A stretch of 64,000 nt of DNA from contig NZ_BSNI01000002.1 of the NCBI RefSeq assembly GCF_030159895.1, positions 622,039 to 686,038 of the forward strand, written 5' to 3'. A program made the translations under genes and the position numbers. Under the pieces are notes generated by a model, which was not told the DNA's origin, did not search any database, and was given only the letters and a program-made list of their open reading frames with translations. The stretch comes from Maritalea porphyrae (GTDB lineage: Bacteria > Pseudomonadota > Alphaproteobacteria > Rhizobiales > Devosiaceae). Positions 24,626 through 34,823 of the stretch are shown here, in pieces (position 1 is the first letter of the stretch; each line of letters opens with the position of its first letter).

Positions 24626-25888
24626 ATGAAAAAGCTGCTTCTTGCGACCGCGCTTACTGCGGTTGCCACCACATCAGCATTTGCGGAGATCAAGGTCGGA
24701 ATTTTGCACTCGTTGTCTGGAACGATGGCGATTTCAGAAACCACACTAAAAGACACAATGCTCATGCTCATTGAGCAACAAAATGAAAAGGGCGGTTTGC
24801 TCGGCGAAAAAATCGTGCCTGTGGTTGTTGACCCAGCATCAGATTGGCCATTGTTTGCCGAAAAAGCACGAGAGTTGCTCACGGTACACGAAGTAGATGT
24901 GATCTTTGGCAACTGGACTTCTGTGTCACGTAAGTCGGTTCTGCCTGTCATCGAAGAGTTGAACGGCTTGCTGTTCTACCCAGTTCAATATGAAGGCGAA
25001 GAGTCTTCTAAGAACGTTTTCTACACAGGTGCCGCGCCAAACCAACAAGCGATCCCAGCTACTGATTACTTCTTGGACGAGCTAGGTGTTGAAAAGTTCG
25101 CTCTTTTGGGCACGGACTATGTCTATCCACGCACGACCAACAAAATCTTGGCGCAATATTTGGCAGACAAGGGCATTGCCGAAAGCGACGTTTTTGTAAA
25201 CTACACGCCGTTTGGTCACTCTGATTGGTCAAAAATCGTCTCGGACGTTGTTGCGCTTGGCGCAGATGGCAAAAAAGTTGGCGTGATTTCAACAATCAAT
25301 GGCGATGCAAACATCGGTTTCTATAAGGAACTTGCGGCCGCGGGTGTTTCAGCCGATGACATCCCGGTTGTTGCCTTCTCAGTTGGTGAGGAAGAGCTTG
25401 CCGGTTTGGATACAACAAACTTGGTTGGTCACTTGGCCGCTTGGAACTACTTCCAATCTGCAGAAAGCGACGCAAACGCTGGCTTCATCGAAACATGGAA
25501 AGCACGTATGGGCGAAGACCGCGTGACCAACGATCCAATGGAAGCGCACTATATCGGTTTCAATATGTGGGTGAACGCGGTTGAGCAAGCAGGCACAACT
25601 GATGTTGATGCGGTTCGCGATGCAATGTACGGCCAAACTTTTGAAAACTTGACCGGCGGTACAGCTGAAATGCTTGTGAACCACCACCTCTCAAAGCCAG
25701 TTCTAATCGGTGAAATTCAAGAAGACGGCCAGTTCGACATTATCAGTCAAACTGAAGAAGTTCCGGGCGATGCATGGACAGACTTCTTGCCAGAATCGGC
25801 TGTTCTTAAGTCGGATTGGAAAGACTTGGGTTGTGGAATGTACAACACCGAAACTGAAAGCTGCGTGCAGATCAAGTCAAACTACTAA
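24626..25888 (+). CDS. urtA: Urea ABC transporter substrate-binding protein UrtA
   Basis: A 420-residue periplasmic binding protein. The signal peptide MKKLLLATALTAVATTSAFA is followed by EIKVGILHSLSGTMAISETTLKD and further UrtA-typical parts (DPASDWPLFAEKARELL, WTSVSRKSVLPVIEELNGLLFYP, VQYEGEESSKNVFYTGAAPNQQ, TDYVYPRTTNKI). The start ATG at 24626 has GAGAG upstream; an earlier in-frame start at 24551 would only add residues before the signal peptide. It is the first gene of a urea uptake and hydrolysis block. It is separated from urtB by a hairpin that may raise its expression over the rest. Confidence 0.95.
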   Translation: MKKLLLATALTAVATTSAFAEIKVGILHSLSGTMAISETTLKDTMLMLIEQQNEKGGLLGEKIVPVVVDPASDWPLFAEKARELLTVHEVDVIFGNWTSVSRKSVLPVIEELNGLLFYPVQYEGEESSKNVFYTGAAPNQQAIPATDYFLDELGVEKFALLGTDYVYPRTTNKILAQYLADKGIAESDVFVNYTPFGHSDWSKIVSDVVALGADGKKVGVISTINGDANIGFYKELAAAGVSADDIPVVAFSVGEEELAGLDTTNLVGHLAAWNYFQSAESDANAGFIETWKARMGEDRVTNDPMEAHYIGFNMWVNAVEQAGTTDVDAVRDAMYGQTFENLTGGTAEMLVNHHLSKPVLIGEIQEDGQFDIISQTEEVPGDAWTDFLPESAVLKSDWKDLGCGMYNTETESCVQIKSNY

Positions 25889-25908
25889 GACGAAATCGAA
25901 GAACAAAG

Positions 25909-25930
25909 AAAAGGGCATACGTGCCCTTTT
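25909..25930 (+). terminator. Hairpin with short U tract between urtA and urtB
   Basis: AAAAGGGCA, loop TACG, TGCCCTTTT: a perfect nine-pair stem ending in four Ts, 21 bases after the urtA stop. This is a weak intrinsic terminator or 3' stabiliser of the urtA message, a common device to give excess binding protein. Confidence 0.65.
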
Positions 25931-25954
25931 CGCTGGTTGGAGCGCAAGGATTAG

Positions 25955-27925
25955 ATGTTGCGAATTTTCACTATCTTAATGGCTATTTTCTTTGCTGTGA
26001 CGCCCATCGTTGGGCAAGAAGCCAACGACATCGTCGCGACGAAACTGAGCATTGCAGTTGAAAAGAACGCGCCCAACATCATAAAGGGATCAGTTAAAAC
26101 TGCTTCTCCGATTATTGCGGAACTTGTAGAGACTGATGACCCTGCTGCGATGCGTTTTCTTTCTTTGTGGCAGGAAAAATCCCTGTGGTATCGAAAAACC
26201 GACAAGCGGATATTTGCGGTCAAAGAGCAAGAAGATGGCTCCTTTGATCTGCTAGATTTCAATAATCTTGAGGTCGTTGCGAATTTGCCCAAAAAGCAGA
26301 TCAAGCAAATAAAACCCAACTCGGGTCTTCGTGCACTAATTGCTGAATCACTAGTGGCGTTTCGTCTGCTCAATGAAGACAAACAGGTTCGCCAGGAGGC
26401 AGTGGCGAACTTGGCTCGTTCTGGCAAAGCGCAGCATCTTCAACCATTGCGCGCAGCTCTTTTAATTGAGCAAGACCAAGTTTTGAAAAACGAAATGCAG
26501 CGCCTTGAGACGTTGCTGACGGTTCAATTTGGGGAAACAAGCCAAGAGCGCGTTGAGGCGATCAAAAGCACAACAGACAGCCTCTCAGTTGATACGCGGG
26601 CCAATCTTAATCGCATTGTCGCAACACAAATAAAATTGAATTCTGAACTGCCAGAAACAGCGAATATTGCGCGCGTTATTTCGCCTGGCAGTACAGATTT
26701 TAGTGTCGAGCAAGCATACGATCTACTGATTGCGGCAGATCTCGCGAAACCCATCCCAACGGTTTCTGAGCGCAAGCAACTCCTGATCGACAATATCGAA
26801 AATGGTAAGGTAGATGGCTTCACTATTCACAACTTGGCAACCGAAAAAAATCGAGATGCAGCATATTTGTCTTTGGTTGCCGACGGCAAAGTACCGTTTT
26901 GGTCACCCGGTCTAAACGCTGAAATTCTGGTCGCGCAATATGAGTTTGTTGAAGTTTTTGACGAACCAGATGCCAACGTAACGACAGCGGCAATGGCTGC
27001 ACTTGATACTATAGAACGCAAGGTCGCCATGTCTGAATTTGCGGATGTGGCGCTTGATGGACTTTCGCTCGCCTCGATCTATTTTCTAGCCGCGATTGGC
27101 CTTGCAATCACGTTTGGCGTGATGGGCGTCATCAATATGGCCCATGGCGAATTCATCATGATGGGGGCTTATACCGGCTATGTGGTGCAGCAGTTCATCA
27201 CCAATTACACGGTTTCGATCATCGTTGCCGTGCCGCTCGCATTTGGCGTTACATTTATGGCCGGTGTGTTGATGGAGCGGCTCGTTATCCGTCACCTCTA
27301 TCATCGCCCGTTGGAAACATTGCTCGCAACATTTGGGATATCAGTTGCGCTGCAACAATTGGCGAAAAACATATTTGGCACCCAAGCACGCCCACTAACG
27401 GCCCCTGAATGGCTGGATGGCGCACTGGTGATTAACGACGTTATCTCCATATCTTGGATCAGAATCGCGATTTTTGGATTGAGCATTCTATTCTTTGTGG
27501 TGCTGATGGTTGTGCTTAACAAAACCCGTTTTGGGCTTGAAACGCGTGCGGTTACCCAAAACCGTCGGATGGCTGCGAACATGGGCATCAACCCAAACCT
27601 AATCAACATGCTCACATTTGGCCTTGGATCGGGCATAGCCGGCATCGCAGGGGTGGCGATTGGGCTTTATGCAAAAGTCACCTCGGAAATGGGCGGCGAC
27701 TATATCGTGCAAAGCTTCATGACGGTCGTGGTTGGTGGTGTCGGCAATATTTGGGGCACACTTGCTGGCGCTGTGATGATCGGCTTTTTGCAAAAAGGCA
27801 TTGAGTGGTTCAACCCGGCAAATACGCTCGCTGCGCAAACCTACATGATCATCTTCATCATTATTTTCATTCAGTTCCGACCAAGAGGCATCATTGCCCT
27901 CAAGGGTCGCGCAGCGGGGGATTGA
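25955..27925 (+). CDS. urtB: Urea ABC transporter permease UrtB
   Basis: A 656-residue protein: signal-like helix at 1-20, a long helical N-terminal region to about residue 355 with HEAT-like segments (RQEAVANLARSGKAQHLQPLRAALL), then a LivH-type permease domain (DGLSLASIYFLAAIGLAITFGVMG, NMAHGEFIMMGAYTGY, RPLETLLATFGISVALQQ, GGVGNIWGTLAGAVMIG). UrtB proteins have such an N-terminal extension, but around 520-550 residues is usual, so this copy is longer than most I know. It forms the membrane channel with UrtC, whose ATG follows two bases after the stop. Confidence 0.93.
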   Translation: MLRIFTILMAIFFAVTPIVGQEANDIVATKLSIAVEKNAPNIIKGSVKTASPIIAELVETDDPAAMRFLSLWQEKSLWYRKTDKRIFAVKEQEDGSFDLLDFNNLEVVANLPKKQIKQIKPNSGLRALIAESLVAFRLLNEDKQVRQEAVANLARSGKAQHLQPLRAALLIEQDQVLKNEMQRLETLLTVQFGETSQERVEAIKSTTDSLSVDTRANLNRIVATQIKLNSELPETANIARVISPGSTDFSVEQAYDLLIAADLAKPIPTVSERKQLLIDNIENGKVDGFTIHNLATEKNRDAAYLSLVADGKVPFWSPGLNAEILVAQYEFVEVFDEPDANVTTAAMAALDTIERKVAMSEFADVALDGLSLASIYFLAAIGLAITFGVMGVINMAHGEFIMMGAYTGYVVQQFITNYTVSIIVAVPLAFGVTFMAGVLMERLVIRHLYHRPLETLLATFGISVALQQLAKNIFGTQARPLTAPEWLDGALVINDVISISWIRIAIFGLSILFFVVLMVVLNKTRFGLETRAVTQNRRMAANMGINPNLINMLTFGLGSGIAGIAGVAIGLYAKVTSEMGGDYIVQSFMTVVVGGVGNIWGTLAGAVMIGFLQKGIEWFNPANTLAAQTYMIIFIIIFIQFRPRGIIALKGRAAGD

Positions 27926-27927
27926 TC

Positions 27928-29106
27928 ATGGGTGGCGTTTTGACAAAGTTTCTGATGAAGCACCCAAGCATCTTGGTGTTCCTTGGCATTCTCTCAGTGT
28001 TCACCCTGTTTGTGACGGTCGGGAGCGAGGCATTCGGGGTTGGATTTATCTCCACCTCCTTGGTCAAAACCTTAGGTAAAACGCTCTGCTTCTGCCTCAT
28101 TGCCATTGCGATGGACTTGGTGTGGGGATATTGCGGCATTTTAAGCCTTGGGCACTTCGCCTTTTTTGGCCTTGGCGGATATATGATTGGCATGTGGCTC
28201 ATGTATGAGCGCACGCGTCTAATCGTTGAAAACTCAATGGCCAATGCCGCATTGCCACCCACGCCTGCTGAAATTCAAGAAGCGATCGGCACCCAGATTT
28301 TTGGTGTCGTTGGCGGTGCAGAAATTCCAACCATCTGGATGTTCGCCCATTCTCTGCCCATACAACTCGCTTTGGTTGCGCTGGTACCGGGATTGCTGGC
28401 ATTCGTGTTTGGTTGGTTAGCATTCCGCAGTCGAGTGACAGGCGTATATTTGTCGATCCTAACCCAAGCTATGACATTGGCGCTGGCACTCTATTTGTTC
28501 CAAAACGACAGTGGCCTGCGCGGTAACAACGGCTTGTCGGGCCTACAGAACATTCCAGGTTTGGAAGCAATGCCGCAATCAGAGTTGTCGATCTATTTCT
28601 TCCTGCTTTCGGCCCTTGCGCTCGGAGTTGGGTTCCTCATCGCCAAACTGATCGTCGAAAATAAAATGGGCAACGTCATTATGGGCATTCGCGACAACGA
28701 GGCGCGGGTGCGGTTTCTTGGCTATCACGTGGAGACCTACAAGCTCTTTATTTTTGTACTGACAGCGATTATGGCAGCGATTGCCGGCGCCATTTATTAC
28801 CCGCAAGCAGGCATCATCAACCCAGCCGAAATAGCACCAATTGCGTCGATCTATCTCGCCGTTTGGGTGGCTATTGGCGGACGTGGTCGCATCTATGGTG
28901 CTGTGATTGGGGCAGCGCTTGTCTCGATGCTTTCGAGTTGGTTTACCGGCGGGCAGGCACCTAATATCGAACTTGGACCGCTCAGGGTCGTCTGGGTCGA
29001 TTGGTGGTTGGTATTGCTTGGGCTCAGCTTTGTCGCCGTAACGCTTTATGCGCCAAAAGGGGTTGGCGGCCTGTTTGATCTTCTTAAAACGGAGCGCTCG
29101 AAATGA
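27928..29106 (+). CDS. urtC: Urea ABC transporter permease UrtC
   Basis: A 392-residue LivM-type permease with about nine hydrophobic helices. Family parts: DLVWGYCGILSLGHFAFFGLGGY, YLSILTQAMTLALALYLFQND, GLRGNNGLSGLQ, GIRDNEARVRFLGYHVETYKLFIF, and a C-terminal WWLVLLGLSFVAVTLYAPKG. The ATG at 27928 (MGGVLTKFLMKHPS) is two bases after urtB; the open frame extends further upstream but overlaps urtB and has no transporter similarity. The stop overlaps the urtD start by four bases. Confidence 0.94.
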   Translation: MGGVLTKFLMKHPSILVFLGILSVFTLFVTVGSEAFGVGFISTSLVKTLGKTLCFCLIAIAMDLVWGYCGILSLGHFAFFGLGGYMIGMWLMYERTRLIVENSMANAALPPTPAEIQEAIGTQIFGVVGGAEIPTIWMFAHSLPIQLALVALVPGLLAFVFGWLAFRSRVTGVYLSILTQAMTLALALYLFQNDSGLRGNNGLSGLQNIPGLEAMPQSELSIYFFLLSALALGVGFLIAKLIVENKMGNVIMGIRDNEARVRFLGYHVETYKLFIFVLTAIMAAIAGAIYYPQAGIINPAEIAPIASIYLAVWVAIGGRGRIYGAVIGAALVSMLSSWFTGGQAPNIELGPLRVVWVDWWLVLLGLSFVAVTLYAPKGVGGLFDLLKTERSK

Positions 29107-29846
29107 ATGAAGCACTTCTGGAAGTGAATAATATTTCAGTGTCATTTGATGGGTTCAAAGCCATCAACAAACTGTCATTCAGCATATTCGAGGGCGAGTT
29201 GCGCGCCGTTATTGGACCAAACGGCGCGGGCAAGACTACATTCATGGATATAGTCACCGGTAAAACTCGCCCTGATGCTGGTGAGGTGATCTGGGGCGAA
29301 AAAAACTTCTCGCTTCTCAATCGGTCAGAAAGTCAAATCGCGCAGCTTGGCATTGGTCGCAAGTTTCAAAAGCCTACCGTTTTCGAGGAACAATCAGTCT
29401 ACGATAACTTGTTGCTGGCACTCGAAAATGACCGACAACCGCTTTCTGTTCTTTTCTATCGACGAAACCAAAGTGACGACGCCAAGATCGAAGAAATCGC
29501 CGCCGAAATTGGCTTAGCCGATCGGCTTGAACGTCGCGCTGGAGACCTAAGTCATGGGCAAAAACAATGGCTCGAAATAGGCATGCTTTTAGCGCAAGAA
29601 CCACGCCTTCTGCTGGTGGATGAACCTGCCGCAGGGATGACATTGGAAGAGCGTGATAAAACAGTGGCCCTGTTGCGGCGCGCTGCCAAAACGCGCGCGG
29701 TGGTTGTGGTGGAGCACGATATGGATTTTGTCCGAAAACTGGATTGCCGCGTGACGGTGTTGCACGAGGGTTCGGTCCTTGCTGAAGGCTCGCTGGATCA
29801 TGTGACAGAAAACCAAGACGTTATCGACGTTTATTTGGGACGATAA
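29103..29846 (+). CDS. urtD: Urea ABC transporter ATP-binding protein UrtD
   Basis: A 247-residue LivG-type ATPase. Walker A is GPNGAGKTT, the signature is LSHGQKQWLEIGMLLAQEP, Walker B is LLLVDEPAAGMT and the H-loop VVEHDMDF. The signature QKQWLEIGM is typical for UrtD. It overlaps urtC by four bases and precedes urtE by three, and acts as one half of the urea transporter ATPase pair. Confidence 0.95.
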   Translation: MNEALLEVNNISVSFDGFKAINKLSFSIFEGELRAVIGPNGAGKTTFMDIVTGKTRPDAGEVIWGEKNFSLLNRSESQIAQLGIGRKFQKPTVFEEQSVYDNLLLALENDRQPLSVLFYRRNQSDDAKIEEIAAEIGLADRLERRAGDLSHGQKQWLEIGMLLAQEPRLLLVDEPAAGMTLEERDKTVALLRRAAKTRAVVVVEHDMDFVRKLDCRVTVLHEGSVLAEGSLDHVTENQDVIDVYLGR

Positions 29847-29849
29847 GCG

Positions 29850-30545
29850 ATGCTCGAACTTAAAAATATCACGCTTCACTATGGTCAAAGTCAAATCCTG
29901 CACGGTGTCGATCTGGTGGCCGAAAAAGGTAAAATCACCTGTCTGATGGGGGTGAATGGCGTCGGCAAAACCAGCTTGTTGAAAGTGATTGCGGGCGTGC
30001 ACAAGCACTCAGGCGGTGAGTACCAGTTGGACGGCGAACTTCAAAAGAACCGCGCAGCCTATGAACTCGCACAACTTGGCGTTGGCTATGTCCCACAAGG
30101 TCGAGATATCTTTCCGCTAATGAGCGTGCGCGAAAATATGGAAATTGGCTTTGCTTGTTTAGAAAAGTCTGAGCGGCGCGTGCCTGAAGAAATGTTTGAA
30201 CTGTTTCCTGTACTCAAGGAAATGCAAAACCGACGCGGTGGAGACCTTTCTGGCGGGCAGCAACAGCAATTAGCGATTGCGCGTGCGTTGATCACCAGGC
30301 CCAAACTGCTGCTTTTGGATGAACCCACAGAAGGCATTCAACCCAACGTCATCCAACAGATCGGACGCGTGATTTCCTTCCTAAATGACCAAGGTTCAAT
30401 GGCGATTTTGTTGGTGGAGCAATATTTTGAGTTTGCCTATCAACTTGCTGACCAGATCTACTCGATGCGGCGCGGCGAGATCATTCTTGAAGGTAAAAAG
30501 AGCAAGCTGAAAAAAGCTGACGTTTTGAAAACATTGAGTGTGTAG
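29850..30545 (+). CDS. urtE: Urea ABC transporter ATP-binding protein UrtE
   Basis: A 231-residue LivF-type ATPase. Walker A is GVNGVGKTS, in which valine replaces the usual alanine, as seen in UrtE proteins. The signature is LSGGQQQQLAIARAL and Walker B LLLLDEPTEGIQPNV. The segment GYVPQGRDIFPLMSVRENMEIG is standard. It is the last urt gene and is followed by ureD after eight bases, so urea uptake and hydrolysis are likely on one message. Confidence 0.95.
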   Translation: MLELKNITLHYGQSQILHGVDLVAEKGKITCLMGVNGVGKTSLLKVIAGVHKHSGGEYQLDGELQKNRAAYELAQLGVGYVPQGRDIFPLMSVRENMEIGFACLEKSERRVPEEMFELFPVLKEMQNRRGGDLSGGQQQQLAIARALITRPKLLLLDEPTEGIQPNVIQQIGRVISFLNDQGSMAILLVEQYFEFAYQLADQIYSMRRGEIILEGKKSKLKKADVLKTLSV

Positions 30546-30553
30546 GGCGCAAC

Positions 30554-31372
30554 ATGCTGGATCGACTAAACCCACCAAAATTGCAGCGGGCCCGTGGTCG
30601 TGCAGAGGTTGGGTTCGTCCAAAAATCTGGCAAGTCCAAGCTCCAGCATTTGCATCAAGCAGGGTGCTTAAAAGCGATTTTGCCAAACACACATGAAAAA
30701 GAGCCAGAAGTTGTTTTTGTCAACACAGCTGGCGGTATCGCTGGTGATGATCAGTTGAATATCGACGTCAGTCTGACACAAAGAACTTCAGCAACTTTTA
30801 CCACACAGACGGCTGAACGTGTTTATCGATCCAACGGTGGCGCGGGGCGAATTGATGTGAAACTGCAAGTCGGCATTGGCGCTTCGCTTTGCTGGTTGCC
30901 ACAAGAAACAATCATTTTTGATGGCGCACACCTAAAACGCAAATTGGATGTGGAGCTTTCCACGAATAGCGAAATTTTGCTGCTTGAGAGTTTTATGCTT
31001 GGCCGCAAAGCTATGGGCGAACAAGTTACAACGGGCGCGGTCAACGATCGGTGGAACATACGGCGCGATGGCAAGTTGGTGTTTGCTGAAGCATTGCGCA
31101 TTGATGACGTGAGTTCGCTTTTGGGTCCTGCGGCGTTGCAAGAAAATCTAGCCTTCGCAACCATGGTTTTCGCATCGCCTGACGCACATCTGCATTTGGA
31201 GCGATTGCGCGCAATATTGCAAACCTGCAATGCGCGTTGCGCCGCAAGTGCTTGGGATGGCGTGTTGATCGCCCGATTTGTTGCAGCCGATGCCTATGTT
31301 TTGCGCAAGGCACTCATTCCAACAATTGAAAATTTCCGCCACGCCGCCATGCCTCGCGTTTGGCAGCTTTGA
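30554..31372 (+). CDS. ureD: Urease accessory protein UreD
   Basis: A 272-residue UreD/UreH-family chaperone that, with UreF and UreG, delivers nickel to the urease apoenzyme. Typical parts: [55 protein letters not shown] and [14 protein letters not shown]. It links the transporter and enzyme genes. Ureases of alphaproteobacteria usually have ureD first, as here. Confidence 0.95.
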   Translation: MLDRLNPPKLQRARGRAEVGFVQKSGKSKLQHLHQAGCLKAILPNTHEKEPEVVFVNTAGGIAGDDQLNIDVSLTQRTSATFTTQTAERVYRSNGGAGRIDVKLQVGIGASLCWLPQETIIFDGAHLKRKLDVELSTNSEILLLESFMLGRKAMGEQVTTGAVNDRWNIRRDGKLVFAEALRIDDVSSLLGPAALQENLAFATMVFASPDAHLHLERLRAILQTCNARCAASAWDGVLIARFVAADAYVLRKALIPTIENFRHAAMPRVWQL

Positions 31373-31382
31373 GGGTAAACTT

Positions 31383-31685
31383 ATGAAACTGACACCACGA
31401 GAAAAAGACAAATTGCTCATCAGCGTTGCCGCCATGGTGGCGCGAAATCGCTTAGCGCGCGGCGTTAAGCTGAACCATCCAGAAGCAATTGCCCTGATCA
31501 CCGACTTTGTTGTCGAGGGAGCACGAGATGGCAAAACCGTAGCTCAATTGATGGAGGAGGGGGGCAAAGTAATCGCGGCTGAGCAGTGCATGTCAGGGGT
31601 GCCAGAGATGATCCATGATGTTCAGGTCGAGGCGACCTTCCCCGATGGAACCAAGCTGGTCACCGTACACCACCCAATCCGATAA
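31383..31685 (+). CDS. ureA: Urease gamma subunit UreA
   Basis: A 100-residue small urease subunit, complete: [71 protein letters not shown] and the C-terminal VTVHHPIR. The ATG at 31383 is ten bases after ureD. It forms the UreABC trimer of trimers with the next two products. Confidence 0.97.
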   Translation: MKLTPREKDKLLISVAAMVARNRLARGVKLNHPEAIALITDFVVEGARDGKTVAQLMEEGGKVIAAEQCMSGVPEMIHDVQVEATFPDGTKLVTVHHPIR

Positions 31686-31729
31686 TTTATCAATTTGCGC
31701 ATCTATGCCCCGAAAAAGGAGCAACGAAC

Positions 31730-32035
31730 ATGAAGCCTGGCGAAATCATCACAAAAGAAGAGCCAATCATTTTGAATGAAGGGGCGGAAATTGTGTCACT
31801 TCGCGTCGCAAATTCTGGCGATCGACCCGTGCAAGTTGGCTCGCATTATCATTTTGCCGAAACCAATTCGGCGCTGCTTTTTGACCGAAAACGTGCGCAT
31901 GGGATGCGCCTAAACATTGCTGCGGGCACGGCGGTTCGGTTTGAGCCGGGCCAAGAGAGGGACGTGGAGTTGGTCAAAATTGCTGGCGCGCGCCGGGTGT
32001 TCGGGTTCAATCAGCAAGTGATGGGAGACCTGTAA
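31730..32035 (+). CDS. ureB: Urease beta subunit UreB
   Basis: A 101-residue urease beta subunit: [57 protein letters not shown] and [14 protein letters not shown]. Length and motifs are standard. An AAAAGGAG ribosome site lies before the ATG. It is followed one base later by ureC. Confidence 0.97.
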   Translation: MKPGEIITKEEPIILNEGAEIVSLRVANSGDRPVQVGSHYHFAETNSALLFDRKRAHGMRLNIAAGTAVRFEPGQERDVELVKIAGARRVFGFNQQVMGDL

Positions 32036-32036
32036 G

Positions 32037-33746
32037 ATGGCACGCGAAATACCACGCACGACGTATGCTGACATGTATGGACCAACCACAGGCGACAAAG
32101 TTCGGCTTGCTGACACAGAGCTGTTTATTGAGGTGGAAAAAGACCTCACCACCTACGGTGAAGAGGTAAAATTTGGCGGTGGCAAAGTCATCCGCGACGG
32201 TATGGGCCAATCCCAAATCACCAATGCAGAAGGTGCGATGGATACAGTCATCACCAATGCGTTGATTGTTGATGTCGATGGGATCTTTAAAGCAGATGTT
32301 GGGTTGAAGTCCGGTCGTATCGCAAAAATCGGCAAGGCAGGCAATCCTGACACGCAACCCAATGTGGACATAATCGTTGGTCCGGGCACAGAGATTATTG
32401 CTGGCGAAGGCAGGATTCTGACCGCTGGCGGTTTTGACAGCCACATTCACTATATTTGCCCGCAACAAATCGAAGATGCTTTGCATTCAGGTGTCACCAC
32501 AATGCTCGGGGGTGGCACGGGGCCAGCGCACGGCACTTTGGCGACCACATGTACGCCCGGTCCTTGGCATATTGGCCGGATGCTACAGTCAGCGGACAGT
32601 TTGCCGATGAACTTAGCTTTTGCAGGCAAAGGCAATGCGGCCCTGCCTCAAGCCTTGGAAGAGCAAATTCTGGGCGGTGCATGCGCGTTAAAACTGCATG
32701 AAGACTGGGGCACGACGCCTGCCGCGATTGACAATTGTTTGTCGGTTGCTGATGCACTTGATGTGCAAGTGATGATCCACACGGACACGTTGAACGAAAG
32801 TGGCTTTGTTGAAAACACTGTGGCCGCTCTAAAGGGGCGCACAATCCACGCCTTCCATACTGAAGGCGCTGGCGGCGGGCACGCGCCAGACATCATCAAA
32901 ATCTGTGGTGAGCAACATGTGTTGCCAAGTTCGACCAATCCAACGCGGCCCTACACGGTCAATACGCTAGAAGAACATCTGGATATGCTGATGGTTTGCC
33001 ACCATTTGGATAAAAGCATTCCTGAAGACGTGGCCTTTGCAGAAAGCCGGATCAGAAAAGAAACAATTGCAGCCGAAGACATCCTGCACGATATGGGTGC
33101 ATTTTCAATCATCGCTTCGGACAGCCAGGCTATGGGGCGAGTCGGGGAGGTGCTAATTCGCACATGGCAAACAGCGCACAAAATGAAGGTGCAACGCGGC
33201 CAGTTACCGGATGAAACGGGCAACAACGACAATGTGCGGGTGAAGCGCTATATCGCTAAGTACACGATCAACCCAGCAATCGCCCACGGTATTTCTGACG
33301 AAATTGGTTCGATCGTTGAAGGTAAACGCGCTGATTTGGTTTTGTGGGACCCGGCCTTTTTTGGCGTGAAGCCTGAAATGGTATTGATGGCGGGGTCGAT
33401 TGTTGTGGCGCAAATGGGCGACCCGAATGCCTCGATCCCAACACCGCAGCCGGTCTATTCGCGACCCATGTTTGGGGCGTTGGGTAGCGCTTTGCATCAC
33501 AGCGCTGTGACCTTTGTTTCTTCAGCGGCGCAGGACAACGACATTGCTGGAAAACTTGGGCTCAAAAAGCAAACGCTGGCTGTTCAAAACACCCGCGATA
33601 TCGGCAAGAGCGACATGGTGATGAACAATTATTGCCCCGCAATCGAAGTTGATCCCGAGACCTATGAAGTTCGCGCCGATGGTGAGTTGTTGACCTGCGA
33701 ACCGGCCGAGTCCCTACCCATGGCACAAAGGTATTTTTTATTCTGA
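32037..33746 (+). CDS. ureC: Urease alpha (catalytic) subunit UreC
   Basis: A 569-residue catalytic subunit hydrolysing urea to ammonia and carbamate. The nickel ligands and active-site residues can be seen: HIH in [14 protein letters not shown], the carbamylated Lys in [12 protein letters not shown], His in [12 protein letters not shown] and [13 protein letters not shown], the mobile-flap VCHHLD and Asp in [10 protein letters not shown]. Length is normal and no key residue is missing. The stop overlaps the ureE start by one base. Confidence 0.98.
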   Translation: MAREIPRTTYADMYGPTTGDKVRLADTELFIEVEKDLTTYGEEVKFGGGKVIRDGMGQSQITNAEGAMDTVITNALIVDVDGIFKADVGLKSGRIAKIGKAGNPDTQPNVDIIVGPGTEIIAGEGRILTAGGFDSHIHYICPQQIEDALHSGVTTMLGGGTGPAHGTLATTCTPGPWHIGRMLQSADSLPMNLAFAGKGNAALPQALEEQILGGACALKLHEDWGTTPAAIDNCLSVADALDVQVMIHTDTLNESGFVENTVAALKGRTIHAFHTEGAGGGHAPDIIKICGEQHVLPSSTNPTRPYTVNTLEEHLDMLMVCHHLDKSIPEDVAFAESRIRKETIAAEDILHDMGAFSIIASDSQAMGRVGEVLIRTWQTAHKMKVQRGQLPDETGNNDNVRVKRYIAKYTINPAIAHGISDEIGSIVEGKRADLVLWDPAFFGVKPEMVLMAGSIVVAQMGDPNASIPTPQPVYSRPMFGALGSALHHSAVTFVSSAAQDNDIAGKLGLKKQTLAVQNTRDIGKSDMVMNNYCPAIEVDPETYEVRADGELLTCEPAESLPMAQRYFLF

Positions 33747-34192
33747 TGTTGCGCGCCACGAAAATTCAACGCCAAGAAAGCGACCCTCTCGATACGGTCA
33801 CACTTGCCTATGATGATAGGTTTCGCCGCCGAATTAGGCTTGTGTGTGATGGTGGGTTAGAGGTGCTGCTGGACCTTGAAAAAACCACGGAGCTCAAAGA
33901 GGGCGACGATCTTTTGTTGGAAAATGGCAACCACATCAGAGTTCGTGCCGCCAACGAGCCGCTTATGAGCGTTTTTGGATCGTCGCATCATCACTTGTTG
34001 CGCCTCACTTGGCATGTTGGCAACCGCCATTTGCCATGCGAAGTGCACGAGGATCATTTGCTGCTGCGTCAAGACCACGTGATTGAGCATATGCTTGAGC
34101 ATCTTGGCGCTGAGGTAAAGCATGTTAACGCGCCATTTAACCCAGAAGGTGGCGCATACGGGCAGGGTCGGACACATAGTCATGAGCATTGA
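33746..34192 (+). CDS. ureE: Urease accessory protein UreE
   Basis: A 148-residue nickel metallochaperone: N-terminal peptide-binding-like domain, then the metal domain with HHLLRLTWHVGNRHLPCEV and QDHVIEHMLEHLGAEV. The C-terminus GRTHSHEH is a short histidine-rich tail that would add nickel-binding capacity. The ATG overlaps the ureC stop by one base; the end overlaps ureF by eleven bases. Confidence 0.94.
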   Translation: MLRATKIQRQESDPLDTVTLAYDDRFRRRIRLVCDGGLEVLLDLEKTTELKEGDDLLLENGNHIRVRAANEPLMSVFGSSHHHLLRLTWHVGNRHLPCEVHEDHLLLRQDHVIEHMLEHLGAEVKHVNAPFNPEGGAYGQGRTHSHEH

Positions 34193-34823
34193 ACTGCATC
34201 GTCTAATATCGTGGTTTTCACCGGCTTTTCCCATTGGCGCATTTAGCTATAGCCATGGACTTGAAGCTGCGATCGCGTGCGGCGACGTTGCCGACGGCGC
34301 AACTTTGAAATCTTGGCTGACACATTTGCTGCGACATGGCAGTGGGTGGAACGATTGTTTGCTGATTGTTTCTGCTTATAACGCAGATGCCGAAGCTGAA
34401 ATTCAACAGCTACGCGACCTTGCTATTGCGCTGTCAGCAGGCAAAGAGCGGCAGCTTGAAAGCTGCCTACAAGGTGATGCATTTGCCAAAACAGTGAGCG
34501 TGGTTTCTAAGCAGAGAGTTGAAGGTGGACCACTGCCTGTTGTCGTTGGCAATGTCGCAAAAATGCAGGGCATAGTGCTCTCAGATTTGTTGTCCGTCTA
34601 TCTCCATGCCTTCGTGTCAAATCTCATTTCTGCAGCAACGCGTTCGATGGCGCTTGGCCAGATCGAGGCGCAGCAAATCTTGGCGGAATTGTTCCCCCAA
34701 ATCGATGACGTCGCCACAAATGCACTTAGCGCCTCGCTGGACGATGTGGGCAGCTGTAGTTTTCTCGCCGATCTCGCTTCGATGCAGCATGAAACTATAC
34801 AACCAAGGCAGTTTAGAACATGA
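34182..34823 (+). CDS. ureF: Urease accessory protein UreF
   Basis: A 213-residue Ure[22 protein letters not shown] near the start and [24 protein letters not shown] in the second half are diagnostic. It acts as a check on UreG GTPase activity during nickel insertion. The ATG at 34182 lies inside the end of ureE; the frame is open upstream but that part is a shadow of ureE. The stop overlaps ureG by four bases. Confidence 0.94.
   Translation: MSIELHRLISWFSPAFPIGAFSYSHGLEAAIACGDVADGATLKSWLTHLLRHGSGWNDCLLIVSAYNADAEAEIQQLRDLAIALSAGKERQLESCLQGDAFAKTVSVVSKQRVEGGPLPVVVGNVAKMQGIVLSDLLSVYLHAFVSNLISAATRSMALGQIEAQQILAELFPQIDDVATNALSASLDDVGSCSFLADLASMQHETIQPRQFRT

Noticed and set aside
27805-27927. Upstream extension of urtC
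   Set aside because: It lies wholly inside urtB in another frame; the permease similarity starts at the ATG at 27928.
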